From positions 868,001-932,000 of the forward strand of contig MARA01000014.1 in NCBI GenBank assembly GCA_001792895.1: a stretch of DNA of 64,000 nt. Reading direction: 5' to 3'. The position numbers and the translations under genes were made by a program. This stretch comes from Lentinus brumalis (taxonomy: Eukaryota; Basidiomycota; Agaricomycetes; Polyporales; Polyporaceae). Under the pieces are notes generated by a model that saw only the letters and a program-made list of their open reading frames with translations, made no database searches and was not told the DNA's origin. Every line of letters starts with the position of its first letter. Position 1 is the first letter of the stretch. Positions 47,071 through 59,925 of the stretch are shown here, in pieces.

Positions 47071-48961
47071 TCACATCTCCATCTCCATCTCCATGCCGTC
47101 CCACTCCTCCTCGATCTTCCCGTTCCCATCCCCCACAGAGCTCTTCCACGCCCGCGACGTGAACCCAAACCGGCCGCCCTGCTCGACGCCCTCCACGTCC
47201 ACATAGTCCTCGCGCCCAGCATCCTCACTGTCCATCTCGACGCTCCCGCTCCTGCTGCGCGACAGCGACGAGGAGCGCAACGACGAGCGCGGCAAGCTCC
47301 AGCCGCCCGCCACGTCCGATAATGAGCGATCAGGCCCCGACGCCGAGTACGACGCAGACGCGGAGAAGGTCGCGGACGGGACAGACGAGCGGAACGAGGA
47401 CTGCGCGAACCCGACGGAGACGGGGGAGCTCCAGGCATCGGACACCGACGCCGCGCTAACGAAGCTGTATGCGCCTCCCTCCGCGTTGGGAGGTTCCCGG
47501 TAGGCATCGCGGCCGAGAGCTGGGACGGGGACGGGGGCAGAGCGTTGGTGACTCGCCGGGGACCCGGCGTGGTGGTGGCTCAAGCTGCTGCTGCTGCGGT
47601 GGATGGGGATCGCGCGGATGTCTGAGTGGGACCCGGGGTTCGTCGGTACGCCCACGACGCCAGGACGGACGTGGGTGATACCGCCAGAGGAGGGGATCGC
47701 ATAATCGTGCATACGAGGGCCTGCCGATGGCGGACGCCCGAAGCTTGTCGGTGTGCCAGAGCCGCGGCCGGAAGCAGAAGGCGTGCTGGCCCTTGACGAG
47801 AGAAGTGAGGCGGCTGGAACCGAGCTGGACGTCGGGTATGCGATCGGCTGGTCGACAGAAGCGAGCGAGGAAGCACGGGCCTTGGAAGGGGGTTTCGCAT
47901 CGTGGGCGAGGTTCGCTTGATCCGGGGGAGGAAGCAGACCGCCAGAGAGGAAGGAAGGCCAGAGAGAACGATCCTCGGGAAGCGATGTCCCGCCAGACGC
48001 AGAGGGCGCTAGATGAGAGAGGATGGCTGCAGCCTGTAGGAACACGCAATGAGTTATCATGGGGTGTGGCGAAGTCCCCCGGCGTGCTTACCTCGAGCAA
48101 CTGGACTTGTTGATGCTTGCTGAGCAGGAACTTGGAAGCTTCACGCCAGTGAGGAGAATGCTCCCAACGGTGCTTGATCAAGCAGGAGGGATGACGGTAG
48201 ACCTGACGGTCAGGTGTCAGATTGCTTTGTTCTCGCGCCGGTAGCACGCTCCACGGTACATCGACATGGGTGGAGGGATGTAATCTCGATCAATGAAATG
48301 AAGTGTACTCGCCTTCGAGCAACTCTCACACTTGAAGATTGTTCCTCTCTTCTTGCCGGTCTTAGTCACCCTTATGCCAGCGCCGCTAATCTCCGTCTTC
48401 ATGAGAGCATCCACGGAGGCTTCGTCGAACACCACATCATCATCCTTGGCCTCTATCTTCGGAACCGGAACAGATGAGCTAGAGGACATCATGCCCGAAG
48501 CGGAAGTGAACGATGTTCCGGTCTGGGCGATCGAGTGTGGAGGCGGTGACCCGGAGAGCGACAGAGCCGCCAACGAAGACAGCGTTGCAGATGCGGACTG
48601 CAGCATTGCTGGCCTGCATGGGGAAATAGTTTATTCGGGGAGGCAGTCACGGAATGGAAACCACGCACGAAGGTCGGCTACTGGCCTCCCGTGCATCACT
48701 CATCCTCCTCCTTGTCTGGCCGGTGGACGAGAGGCGACGATGGTGCTTCATCGCTGCGTGGACCTTGGTGCTGCTTCCAATGCTATGGCCTCCCGCGCCA
48801 AGGCTGCTGGTGCCGTTGTAGCTACCGCGGGATAACGTGCTGTCGACAGACGACTGGCGCGCAGTGGGAATGGGCCGAGCAATCGTCGCAGCCTCGACGA
48901 GGGAGAACAAAGCCTGGTCCCCGTTGCTCATCTTAACCAAGCTGTTAACCAGCCGTGTCAT
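47071..48961 (-). CDS. C2H2 zinc-finger protein with long Ser-rich tail
   Basis: A probable nuclear regulator with one canonical finger, C-x2-C-x12-H-x3-H, read as FKCESCSK / VYRHPSCLIKHRWEH across an intron. It is followed by the conserved basic-amphipathic block SPHWREASKFLLSKHQQVQL and AAAILSHLAPS. N-terminal exons start MTRLVNSLVKMSNGDQALFS at 48961 and are Ser/Thr-rich. Immediately before the finger is RVTKTGKKRGTI, a possible nuclear localisation signal. The C-terminal exon (about 48030-47071) is disordered, with many Ser-Pro/Arg-Ser stretches and an acidic end closing in GMEMEMEM from a GATGGA repeat. This architecture is seen in other basidiomycete proteins, but no function is established from the sequence. 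A later in-frame Met (MSNGDQAL) is an alternative start. Confidence 0.8.
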
Positions 48962-50554
48962 GGTAGATGGATATGATACGTACGAGAGCCGTGCCTTCGG
49001 GGCCGTCAGTCATAGCCGAGAAGTGGGAGTGAGACGCTAGAGAATGCAGACGTGGGCACCGAAGGAGGAAGTGGGGAGAAGCAAGAAGACGTAGAGTAGA
49101 GAGACATGCGGGGGTGGAGGACGCGCGGGCTGGTCACATTGGGCAGTCAGCGGCGGGCAGCCATCGTGGTCGAGGTCAGAGGCAGAGGCGCAGACGGCGG
49201 GACAGCGCAGACAGCATTCAAGGTCCGCCCAAATTCAGCCGCCCTGCCATATCTGGCTACTTCCCGCCCGCCGAGCGGCGTCTTTGTCTATTCCTGCCGC
49301 CGGCATGGCACAGTCTCCGGCCTCTGCCGGACGGGCCGGGCATAGCTGCGGTAACGGTTTCCAATCATACTTATGTACACCTGGCACCATAGGCCAGACA
49401 CGCGCGCTCGCTGCAAAAGTGAGATGCCAAGAGCAAGCTTGCATGTTCGTTCCAAATGAGCGCAGAGCAGCGAGACAGACACGATGATACTGCAGAGTCT
49501 TGACCTTCACATCAATGCGATCTCGGGAGGGTGCAATGAACATGAAGCTGCGGGTTGACATGAGCACTTCCGACAGCATAAGTAATTATATGCATCGATA
49601 TCGCATTGAACGCACCGCTCGCCTAGCAGTGAGCAGAGGAGACCCGTGGATATTAATTTATGTGTAAGAGTGAGTCAGTGAGAGCCATCTGCCGAGGCGA
49701 AGTAAGCATGAACTATTTAGTTGTGTCCCCTTCACAGTCTGGTACTACGCGCCGTGCTACTACGCGCCGTGCTCGCCCGATCGCGAATTGGGCGGACACA
49801 CAAATATCATCTTTTAGTGACCCATGCATATGAGTAGTAAAGGTATATTGAGCCGAGGCCTTCATAAACAGTCCTAATGGAGCACTTCGCAAAGGTGTCT
49901 TGCGAGACGGACGATGCCCGCAGGTCGTACATCATCGCCCAGCCCAGTAAACAAGGCTGTCATTGAACATGGCGTTCAGTATCGCTTCCGTTTCGGGTAT
50001 GCGAGACGCCAGTTGCAACATTCCGCCCCTGGGTGTCCTGTTCTTGCTCTTGCTCTCCCATGTTCCTCGCAGCTTGACACGCTTCATTCTCCTGGATCCT
50101 ATCTGCTTGAGGTTCTTGCGTGGATCCATACCAACTGGGAATCGAGTCAACACTTGGTCGGCGTTTCGCCGGCAGCGATCCCGAGATGCGAGCGTCATGT
50201 CGCTGAGTCACCGTTGCCGCGCATGCGCCGATGCCAGGGATCCACGACGCCTCCGAGATTCCCACCATGTTTCCAGCAACAAATTGAGCTGTTCCACGCT
50301 CGTTGATGCCTCGGTAGTGCAATCGAGACGCGCTGATTGGTCGAGAGCGCGACAGTTACCAGGTTAACCACGGTTAACGTAGGTTAATGTCCTCGAGCGG
50401 GCGTCGTGTGGGGCGTCCAGCTCCGATCCGGGCAGAACACTCCTCTGCCACGGATCACAGGCTGCGTAACTTTGTCGCCCTTTATAATGCCGCGGACGCT
50501 CTCTTGCATTCGACCCTCTCTCCCGCTCCCTGAGTCTGACCTGGTCCGTCCGCA
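48962..50554. other. Divergent intergenic region, C2H2 gene / ABC transporter
   Basis: About 1.6 kb. It holds the promoters of both genes and a 15-bp direct repeat at 49743-49772. No gene was supported. Confidence 0.45.
49743..49772. repeat. Direct repeat, two 15-bp units
   Basis: TACTACGCGCCGTGC occurs twice in immediate succession without mismatch. Confidence 0.9.
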
Positions 50555-53500
50555 ATGTGGAACCCATTTCATCCGCAGCCTGCGCCTCCAGCGTTCGGGC
50601 AAGGCAAGGTGGTCCCTGAGACCAAGGTTTCGTGAGTACCTTCCATTGATCGGTTCATGTTCTTGGCGTCTTGGTCTGTCATTCTGCGTTAATCCTCGCC
50701 ATCCGTGCCACCGGGCTTCTCCGTTCGTTAACCCTGGTCTACGCTACCTAATACTCGCTAAGAGACTAACATCGTATCGTGCAACCCAGTCCACTGTCAA
50801 GGCTTCTGTTCTCATGGCTGGACCCCATCCTGGCCGTGGGCTTCTCCAGGCCCTTGCAGGCTGACGGTATGTCGTCACACTCTTCTTGATGGTCCTGCGC
50901 TCGGGACCTCTGACGCGCCGCATCGCAGATTTCTGGTCTTTACCCGACTACCGGCTCACCGGCAACATGACCGAACGCGTGGAACAGAGCTTCTACAATC
51001 AATGTTTACCCGAGGAACGCCCCGCCTTTCTCTTCGAGTCCGGGGATGCCCCGTTGAAGAACACCACTACCAACACCAACGGGAAAGTGTCGCGACAATC
51101 AACACAGTCGCCAGACACCGAGGAGAAGACGGTTCATGACGAGCAGGGAAACGACAAGCCAGGAAGTGACTCGAAGGCGTCACCCGAGCGCAGCAATGCC
51201 AAAGCTGGAAAGAAGCACAAAGACCCGTCCCTCCTTAGGGCGCTGCACAAGGTGTTCTGGCTCCAGTTCTGGACTGCTGGCGTGCTGAAGCTCTTCTCTG
51301 GTACGTCGCGGCCGCGCATACACCGTGCGCATAGTGCTGAGGGACACTCTCGGCAGATACTCTCAACACGACTACGCCTCTTGTGAATCAAGTCCTTCTC
51401 TCTTGGCTGACCCGCTCGTATGTGTATTACCGTGCCAGCGAGGAGCAGCGCGCGGCATTCGGGCTCTCGAAGCCGCAGGGTATCGGGTACGGCATCGGTC
51501 TTGCATTTGCTGTTTTCGTCATGCAAGGTGAGTATCATACATGCATCGCATCGGAAGAAAAACATGACTTATGCTACGACAGAGTCTTCCAGCTTGGTAT
51601 GTGTCCAGTCGTATCTTATAGCCGGCGAACCCCTCCTGACTCCTCCGGCAGATGTCAAACCACTACCAGATGCGTGAGTGTCCGTCTCTCACTACTCTTC
51701 GCAATTCGCTAATTTGTGCAATGTAGTGGCAATGACAAACGGCCTATGCGTCCGCACGAGTGTCAGTCGACTTCTGACAGCATATGCGCGTGACCGAGAC
51801 TGACTTGCATGCAGGTCATCGGAGCTATCTTCCGCAAGTCACTGCGGCTGAGCGGACGTGCGCGTCTCACGCACAGTGTCGGGCAGATCACGACTATGAT
51901 CTCGACCGACTCCGCTAGGCTGGACCGCAACAGCTACGCTATCCACAAGTGAGTGTATTGAGACAATATCCAGACGAGCGCATGCTGAGCCGTTTTCAGC
52001 CTGTGGGTCGCGCCGATTCAGGTTCGTGTCCGTGTTGACGTCTGTATATCCGACCGCGCTGAACAATTGCGTCCTGTAGATCGCTTTGGGCATTGGCCTG
52101 CTCATCCGTAATGTACGTCCCCTCGTGTCCGCTCGTTGCTGCAAAGCATTGCTCACAGTTATCCCAGCTCGGAGTCTCCGCATTGGTTGGGTTGGCGGTA
52201 TGTTTATGTGCAAGGAACTGGTATCGCTTCATCAGACTGAAGAAACTTTCCAGGTCCTCGTGTTTGCCTTCCCCATCAACATACTGCTCGCGAAGGTCAT
52301 GCTCACGCAGCGCAAGAAGGGCGTCGTCCTCACCGACCAGCGTGTGCGCTCCTCAACCGAGGTGCTCTCCGGCATCCGGCTCATCAAGTACTACGCTTGG
52401 GAGCAGTTCTTCGGGCACCAGGTCGGACTGGTGCGGGAGCGCGAGGTCAGCACCATCCGCAAACTCGCGTACGTGTCTCCATTCCATCCTACTTCAATCT
52501 TTGTGACTCACATGACGTTGCGTCAGTGCCGCGCGGTCGACTCTCATTGGATTCGTCACCGTCGTCCCTGTCCTCGGCACGGTGCTGTCCATCGTGAGTG
52601 TTCTGTGCTATGTAATTGATGTCCAACATGGAGCTTAGTAGCCACCGCTAGATCACGTATGCACTGACCGGCCACTCCCTCGACGTCGCCATCATCTTCA
52701 GTTCCGTCCAGTACTTCAGCGTGCGTGCTGCCACATCTCATCCAGCGCCGCCGTCAAGATCATACTGACCATGCGTGACGTGCAGATTATCCGCCAGCCC
52801 CTCATCTTCTTTCCCATCGTCATAGCGTCCGCCACGGACGCCCTCGTCGCCATCCGTCGTATCTCCACATTCCTCCGGGCTGAAGAGCTCGCGGTGCCGT
52901 ACACCGTCGACCCAACGAGCGATGTCGCGATCGACGTGGACGGCGACTTCACGTGGGAGGAGGTGCGCAAGGCGAACGCTGCTGGCAAATCAAAGCCCAG
53001 CAAGGAGCAGAAAGCCATGGCCAAGAAGGAGGAGAAGCGCAAGAGCAAATCTAAGAAGGACGAGTCTCTGCTCCCGACCACGGCTTCACCTGAAGACAAG
53101 GAGAAGGAGAAGGGCGCGGAGAAGCCGTTCGAGCTGAAGGACCTCAAGCTGAAGGTCCCCAAAGGCTCGTTCGTGGCGATCATCGGGCGGGTCGGGTCCG
53201 GCAAGAGTTCGCTGCTGCAGGCTCTCATCGGAGAGATGAGGAAGACGAGGGGAGACGTGGTCTTCTCGTCCACCGCGGCGTACGTCCCGCAATCGGCCTG
53301 GATCATGAACGCGACCCTCCGCCAGAACATCATCTTCGGAGAGCGGGAAGACGAGGCGAAGTGAGTGCTCTCACATCCGTCGTCCTCAGTGCTGAGTGGC
53401 AGAACTGACACGGCCCTGTCAGGTTCAGACAGATCGTCAAGGCGTGCTGCCTCGAGCCCGACCTCGAGATGCTCCCGAACGGCGAAGAGACCGAGATCGG

Positions 53501-56500
53501 CGAGAAGGGCATCAACCTCAGCGGCGGGCAGAAAGCCCGCGTCTCCCTCGCGCGCGCGGCGTACTCCGGTGCGGACATCGTGCTCATGGACGACTCGCTC
53601 AGCGCCGTCGACTCGCATGTCGGCAAGAAGCTGCTGGATGGGTGTCTCCTGCACGGTCCGCTGGCGAACAAGACCCGCGTGTTGGTCACGCACGCGCTGC
53701 ATGTGTTGGACAAGACGGACTACATCTACGTCATGGACGAGGGCCGGATCGTCGAGCAGGGCACGTACGCTGTGAGTCCTCTCTCGAGCCATGTACTGCA
53801 TGTTCAGTTGCTGACGGCGATGTGCCCACAGGACCTCATGACGGATGGGCAGGCGTTCTCGCGCCTCTTGGAAGAGTACGGCAGTTTGGAAAAACAGGAA
53901 GAACAAGAGGATGAGGAGGAGGCAGTCGTCGACGATCTGCAGAAGCCCGCGGCCAAGCGAGCAGACTCAAAGGCCGTGGTCCCGACACGTGCACTGAAGG
54001 CTCCAGGTCTCATGCAAGACGAGGAGCGCGTTACCGGAGCCGTCTCGTGGTCGGTATACACCAAGTACTTCCGCTTCGCTGGTGGCGTCTGGATCTTCCC
54101 TCTCGTCTTGCTTTGGGTCATACTGGCCCAAGGCTCACAAGGTGCGTAGTCCAAGAGCTTGCGCGAAATCGCTCTCGCGGTTGGGATTGTCGACTAATCC
54201 GTGCTTTCAGTCGCGAACACGCTGTTCCTTGGCTTCTGGACGTCGTCCACTATTCACGGGTTCAGCCAAGCTGACTACATGGGGACGTATGCCGCCTTGG
54301 GAGTCGCGAGCGGTATCTTCTGGTTCGCGCTCAGTTACACCGTCGCGTACGTACCATCTCACCCATCAGTCATGTGAATAACCTAACCGAGTTTTCGCTG
54401 TGCAGTCAACTGAGCTTGTCGGCTGGCTTGCGGATGTTCAAGGCGGCATTCAACGCGGTTGTGCGGTCACCGGTTTCCTTCTTCGACACAACCCCGCTCG
54501 GTAAGCGAGGAGTCGAAGAACTCATGACGCATGTGGCTAACCAGAACTCCAGGACGAATCATGTCGCGGCTGTCGAAGGACCAGGATACAGTTGACACTG
54601 AGCTGGCCCAGATCGCTACACAGGCGAGTAGAATACCTTACCTCCGACTCGTGCTTTCTTACTGACGTTATTTGGCTGCAGCTCCTCCTTACTGGCAGGT
54701 TGGTACCAATTGACAACCGCCGAAATGACAGTGCTGACATTTGTCCCCAGTTCGGTAGTCGGGACAGCTGGACTGGTGTTCTACACGTTCCCTTACCTCG
54801 GCATCATCTTCGCGCCCATGATCGTCCTCTACTACGTGGCGGCGCTATATTACCGCCGCAGTTCGGTGGAGATGAAGCGGCTAGACTCGTTGCTCCGGTC
54901 TATCCTTTACGCTTCCTACTCGGGTGAGTGTGCATCGTGCTCTTTGACCATCTTTGGACAGCCGCTTATTCTTCTGCAGAGACCCTGACGGGCCTCAGTA
55001 CTGTTCGCGCGTACCATGCCCAGGTAAGCATTCTGGCTTTCTCGCTCGGGCGGTTCCATTGATATCTCCTTCGCAGCATCGTTTCGTGGTCAAGTCAGAA
55101 GATGGACTCGATTTCGAGAACAGGGCGTACTACATGACGATCGCAATCCAGCGGTGGCTCGGTGTCCGCCTCGACCTGTTGGGTAACATCCTTATCCTCG
55201 GTATCGGCCTCTTCGCCGCCGGTTTCAGGAAGTCTACGGACCCGAGCAAGATCGGGGTGGTGATGTCGTACACCCTCAGTAGTGAGTGCCTTGAGGCGGT
55301 CGGATACATTCATTTACTGACTAACCGTCACGTACCACCCAGTCACGCAGATGTTCTGTGAGTAGCTCATGTCCCACGTCACTAGCTTGACAGTACTGAC
55401 ATTCCACGTAGCCACCATGGTGTCTACCTACGCCCAGAACGAGCAGAACTTCAACGCTGTCGAGCGGATCCTGTACTACACCGAGTTGCCCAGTGAAGGC
55501 GCCGCCACCACCCCGAATGACCCACCCCCCTCGTGGCCCGAGGCGGGCGCGATCGAGTTCAAGGACGTCGAGATGGCATACCGTCCCGGTCTGCCTCCTG
55601 TCCTCAAGGGCGTCAGCTTCGAAGTCAAGCCTGGAGAGAAGGTAGGGCATATGTGATCGATATCGAGCAGGACCTCAGCTGACGTCCGACAACAGGTCGG
55701 CATCGTGGGGAGAACTGGCGCTGGCAAGAGTTCCCTCCTTCAGGCGCTCTTCAGGATCGTCAACGTGCAGAAGGGTGTGATTGAGATCGACGGAAGGAAT
55801 ATCGCCGACATGGGTCTGGATGTCCTCCGAGGGCGACTGGCTCTCGTTCCCCAAGACAGCATCCTCTTCCAGGGTACGCTGCGGGATAACCTGTGCGTCA
55901 CATACACACACCCCTTCGGTTGATTGACTGAACGCTGTTGTTATAGAGACCCGCAGCATTCAAGAACGGACGCGGAACTCATCGATTCCCTGAAACGCGC
56001 AGGGCTGCTTCCGAAGGAGGGTCCTGTAGATCCTGTTACCGAGGCAAAGTTCAGCCTGGATTCCACTGTCAGCGACGAAGGCGAGTCTGTTTCCGCCTTC
56101 TAATCAATGTCAGGCTTGCTGACATCCTGTGCAGGTACGAATTACAGCGCAGGCGAGAAGCAGCTCCTGGCATTATGCCGAGCGCTGGTGAAGAACAGCC
56201 GCATCATCGTCCTGGTGAGTCACCCCCCAACGTGCGTCTGTCGAGCGACACTCACATGTCTTCACAGGACGAGGCGACCAGCAGCGTCGACGTCGAGACA
56301 GACTCGAAGGTCCAGCGGACAATCCAGGCCGAGTTCTCGTCATCAACGCTCCTCTGTATCGCCCATCGACTCAACACCATCGGTGCGTCGCGCATGCCAT
56401 CCCTGAGCGGTCTTCTGGCTCTGGCTCTGGCACATGGCATATACTGACATTCCCGTATCCTTCCGCAGTATACTACGACCGCATCCTCGTCATGGACGCC

Positions 56501-56671
56501 GGCCAGGTCGCCGAGTTCGACACCCCGCTCGACCTCTTCGACAAGGAAGACTCCATCTTCCGCTCGCTCTGCAACGAGGCGAACCTGTCGCGGCAGGACA
56601 TCGTCAAGATCCGCACGGGCGTCCAGGAGCGCGGCTCGGTGCCCGCGTCGAGCGCTGCGTCCGTCGCATAG
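50555..56671 (+). CDS. ABCC (MRP/YOR1-like) full-size ABC exporter
   Basis: A plasma-membrane or vacuolar ATP-driven exporter of drugs and conjugates. The start gives [20 protein letters not shown], then the ABCC entry [20 protein letters not shown]. The first membrane domain includes [21 protein letters not shown] highly charged Lys/Glu insert (about 52970-53130) lies just before NBD1. NBD1 has Walker [10 protein letters not shown], signature [14 protein letters not shown] and Walker [13 protein letters not shown] (Asp for Glu, the usual inactive ABCC site). The second membrane domain has [20 protein letters not shown] and [18 protein letters not shown]2 has Walker [10 protein letters not shown], signature [15 protein letters not shown] and Walker [13 protein letters not shown], with H-loop IAHRLNTI. 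The product is about 1,400 aa over some 20 exons and lacks the extra N-terminal TMD0 of long MRPs. It may export products of the neighbouring P450s (inference). Confidence 0.9.
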
Positions 56672-57509
56672 TCCTTGTGTACTTACACTGTACAGGCGCA
56701 CTGGAGTCTGGCATGCCAAAAGGACCGTGCGGCACGAGTCCCGCCGCTCATTTCGTACGATACCCTCTTTACGACCACATACGGATCTACCCTACATACG
56801 TGTACACGCATATTGAATTAGGACTAATAGCTATGAGGGTTTTACGCGTAGATAGAAATTAGAATTGCATCGGATGATCATGCATGCCGCGGTCCGAATC
56901 CAGCCAGGGGCCTGCCCCCACTGTGGACACGGTACACCATATGGACTCGCTCTCCGACGTCGACCGCACGCGCTCCGTGTGAGAGGCCGTCGATATTCTG
57001 CGTTGATCAAGCTCGAGGACGGACAGCTCGCGCAGCGGCGAAGCTCCCCCTGCGGTGCTGTGGTCAGAGGCTATCTGGCAGGTCACCAGAATCCCGCGGA
57101 CATGACACTCCCCTCCCCTCAACTCTACTCAACGGGTGCTAGTGCTAACGCGCTCCTGACGTGTCGGGTGCTTACTACTAGTACGAGTCCGAGGGTGGTC
57201 GTTTGAACAAGGAGCAGGGCAGTCAGCGTGGGTCTTCATGCACATGAATCAACCTATCAACTGGTGCAGACAGCCACGCAGTGAAAGACGATAACGGAGA
57301 CGATTGACTTCCTGATTACTATGGTACATCTGACAAGCCGGAACATTTACAGTAGAAAGTAGCGTAAGGCGACGAGAACGAACGTGAACAACGAGTACCG
57401 AGTGTCCATGCCACCCCCACTAAGCAAAGCAGTGGGGGTGTAATCAATGGTGAGACAGTACGCATGCACACATGCACGCGAGTCCCGGCGGCGAGGCGAG
57501 ACCCCCAGA
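56672..57509. other. Convergent 3' intergenic region
   Basis: About 840 nt between the stops of the ABC transporter and CYP-5. Nothing was recognised. Confidence 0.45.
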
Positions 57510-59718
57510 TTAGTCCGAGAGCCCCTTCGCCTCCCGCACGATCCTGACCGCCTGCGCGCTCCTCGGGCGGATATCGTACCTGAACGGCTTCATCGTCGTG
57601 AATATCGAGTTGTCGTACACGACCGCCGGCTCGACCTCCCGCCCAAACTCGTCGCGCGCCTTCCCCACGTCGAACGCCGCGAGCATCGACGCGACCGCGA
57701 TCCACAGGCTCGCGTCGATCATGTACTGCCCCGGGCACTTGCGCCGCCCGAACCCGAACACGTAGTTGCGCGGGTCGCGCAGCCGCGCCGTGGTCTCGTC
57801 CGCGTCGTCGAGGTACCGCGAGGGGTCGAACGCGTCCGGGTTCGGGAAGATCGCGGGGTCGCGGACCATGTTGCTGCGGGGAGGAGAGCGGGGTTAGCAG
57901 GAGTACATGGCGGGGCGGAGGGGGTGCAACTTACTAGTTGTTGCCGAAGACGAGGGTGCCCTTGGGGATGAACATGCCCTTGTACACGTTGTCCTCGGTG
58001 ATACGGCGGGGGAGACCTGCACGAAGACACCATCAGCCGTCGTTCGGCTGCAGCATGTCCGGGTGCACAACTCACCGAGGGGGACAGGGGAGGAGATGCG
58101 GAGGACTTCCATGGCAACGGCCTCGACGTAAGGCAGGTTCGGACGATCGCTCAGCGTCGGCAGACGGGAAGTGCCGATGACAGTGTCGATCTCCTTCTGG
58201 GCCTTGTGCAGGATTTCGGGGTGCTGGAGCATGGCGAGGAAGAAGTGCGAGATGGCCGAGATGGTCTATAGCGGTACATGAGCCCAGGTTCGTGCGCTAC
58301 ATGCTCGTGCAGTACTCACGGTGTCAAAGCTGGCTGTAATGCGCCGAACAAGCGTGTATAATGTTAGCGCCATGAGGTAGCAGCGAGGGTACCGTGACGA
58401 AGCTTACCGGCATAGAGCGAGTTCGCGGTCCAGCGGATGTCGAAGTCACGCTGGTCGTCGACGGCCTGGTCCTTGTTCTCGAGGGCGGCGTCATCGAGGA
58501 GCATCGAGACGTAGCATGGGACAGCGGTCCCTTGCTCCTGCAGAATCCCGAAGGTAAGGCATGAGCACGCCGTAACGAGAAAGCGGCGCACGCACGATCT
58601 GCTGCTTGGTGAAGTCAAATGGCTCATTGACGAACGCTTCCATCTTGCCCTTCCATACCGCTGCGTCGCGCTTGAACTTCGCGCCGGGGAACCAGGTCGG
58701 GATGTGCTTCACTGTCAGTACGAAATCCGGTCAGCACAGACGCGTTCCAGCCGTAATTACGGTAACGGAGAAGGGAGGATACGTACATGGTGGGAAGAGA
58801 TCAACAATCCAGACGTTGCCGGCAGCGGCGATGCGGTTCGAGAGAAGCTCGAGGCTCTCGTCCGCCATGTCGAGAAGCTTGTCCGTGTTGGACATAACGC
58901 GGTAACCGTAGACGATGAGCAGGGTCAGGCCGCCAGCGTACCTGATGAGCGCGGGTCGCCACGGTAAGGTTACGGAGTTTACGTGACATCTGTCCGAGCA
59001 AAACGCACCTGCGGATGATGCTGGCGGAGTCGTCAGGAGAGTTCAGGATGCCCTGGAGGAGGTTATGGGTCTGGATTTCCAAAAGAGGGTGGTAGGATTC
59101 GATGCGGCTAGCACCGAGAGCCTGAAGCATGAGTTTGCGCTGCCTGCGAAGCCTGTCGCCATACGGAGTAAGGCCGATCTGCGGGTCAGGGACGCGCGAA
59201 GCATGTCCGCGTCAGCGGGGACCGAACCCTGCAAATCGGGAGGCGTGGTGGCGCACCATGTTTTCGCAGCCGCATCTAATCGCAGAGAAGGGGTGAGTGC
59301 CTGTATCTGAACGGTAGGAGGCGGCGTGTGGCACTCACAGTTCGCCCGCCATGATCATCTTGGGCTTATCCGAGTATATTGCGCCGCGCTTCTCGAGCAG
59401 GTCGACTGCTGCCTCGTAGCTATTTACAAAAAGCAGGCCTTGCCCGAAGATGTTCAGGTAGACCAGCTCGCCTGCGCGTCAAGTGGACGTATCAGATGTG
59501 TTATGGCAGCATACTGTCCAACGGAGGGACATACCGTACTTCTGGGCCCACTCGCGGGCACTGAGCCAGAGACCAGTAAGGGCCATATCGCGCAGGTTGC
59601 CGATGACTGGGAGACCCTTCGGACCGGGTGGGAGGGCTCGCCTCTTCGACTTTTGCTGGAGACCAGCCCAGACGAGGTAGGCGGCGAGGAGAGAGGCAAG
59701 CCAGACGAAGGCAGACAT
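57510..59718 (-). CDS. Cytochrome P450, CYP-5 (O-methylsterigmatocystin oxidoreductase-like)
   Basis: Same family as CYP-1. The start at 59718 gives the anchor SAFVWLASLLAAYLVWAGL, then ALPPGPKGLPVIGNLRDM. Landmarks are IFGQGLLFVNSYEAAVDLL, YSDKPKMIMAGEL, PYGDRLRRQRKLMLQALG, the I-helix AASFDTTISAISHFFLAM, the K-helix EVLRISSPVPLGLPRR, and haem-binding YVFGFGRRKCPGQYMIDAS. The end is PFRYDIRPRSAQAVRIVREA with TAA at 57512-57510. The last exons are unusually GC-rich at third positions (about 57510-57870) compared with CYP-1, so the two relatives have drifted in base use. It lies tail-to-tail with the ABC exporter. Confidence 0.9.
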
Positions 59719-59830
59719 TCCGGAGAGCAGTCACGGATCCACGGCGCGCACGCCCAAAGAGAGATGATGTGTGGTGGTGTAGGGGAGGGGGAGGCGGGGA
59801 ATTGGGAGAAGCGATGGGCTTCGCGAGGGC

Positions 59831-59840
59831 GCATATATGC
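59831..59840 (-). promoter_or_regulatory. Probable TATA box of CYP-5
   Basis: The palindromic GCATATATGC lies about 115 nt upstream of the CYP-5 start codon. Confidence 0.35.
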
Positions 59841-59925
59841 AGGTCGTCCTGGTGTGACAAACTCTAATTAGCGAAAACACGCGTCCGCGAAGTTCGCTGG
59901 GAGGACCTGGGAGAGATGATGCGAT

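Noticed and set aside
22116..59718. A complete secondary-metabolite biosynthetic gene cluster
   Set aside because: P450s, a Zn2Cys6 factor and an exporter are present, but no polyketide synthase, NRPS, terpene cyclase or prenyltransferase was found, and housekeeping genes intervene.
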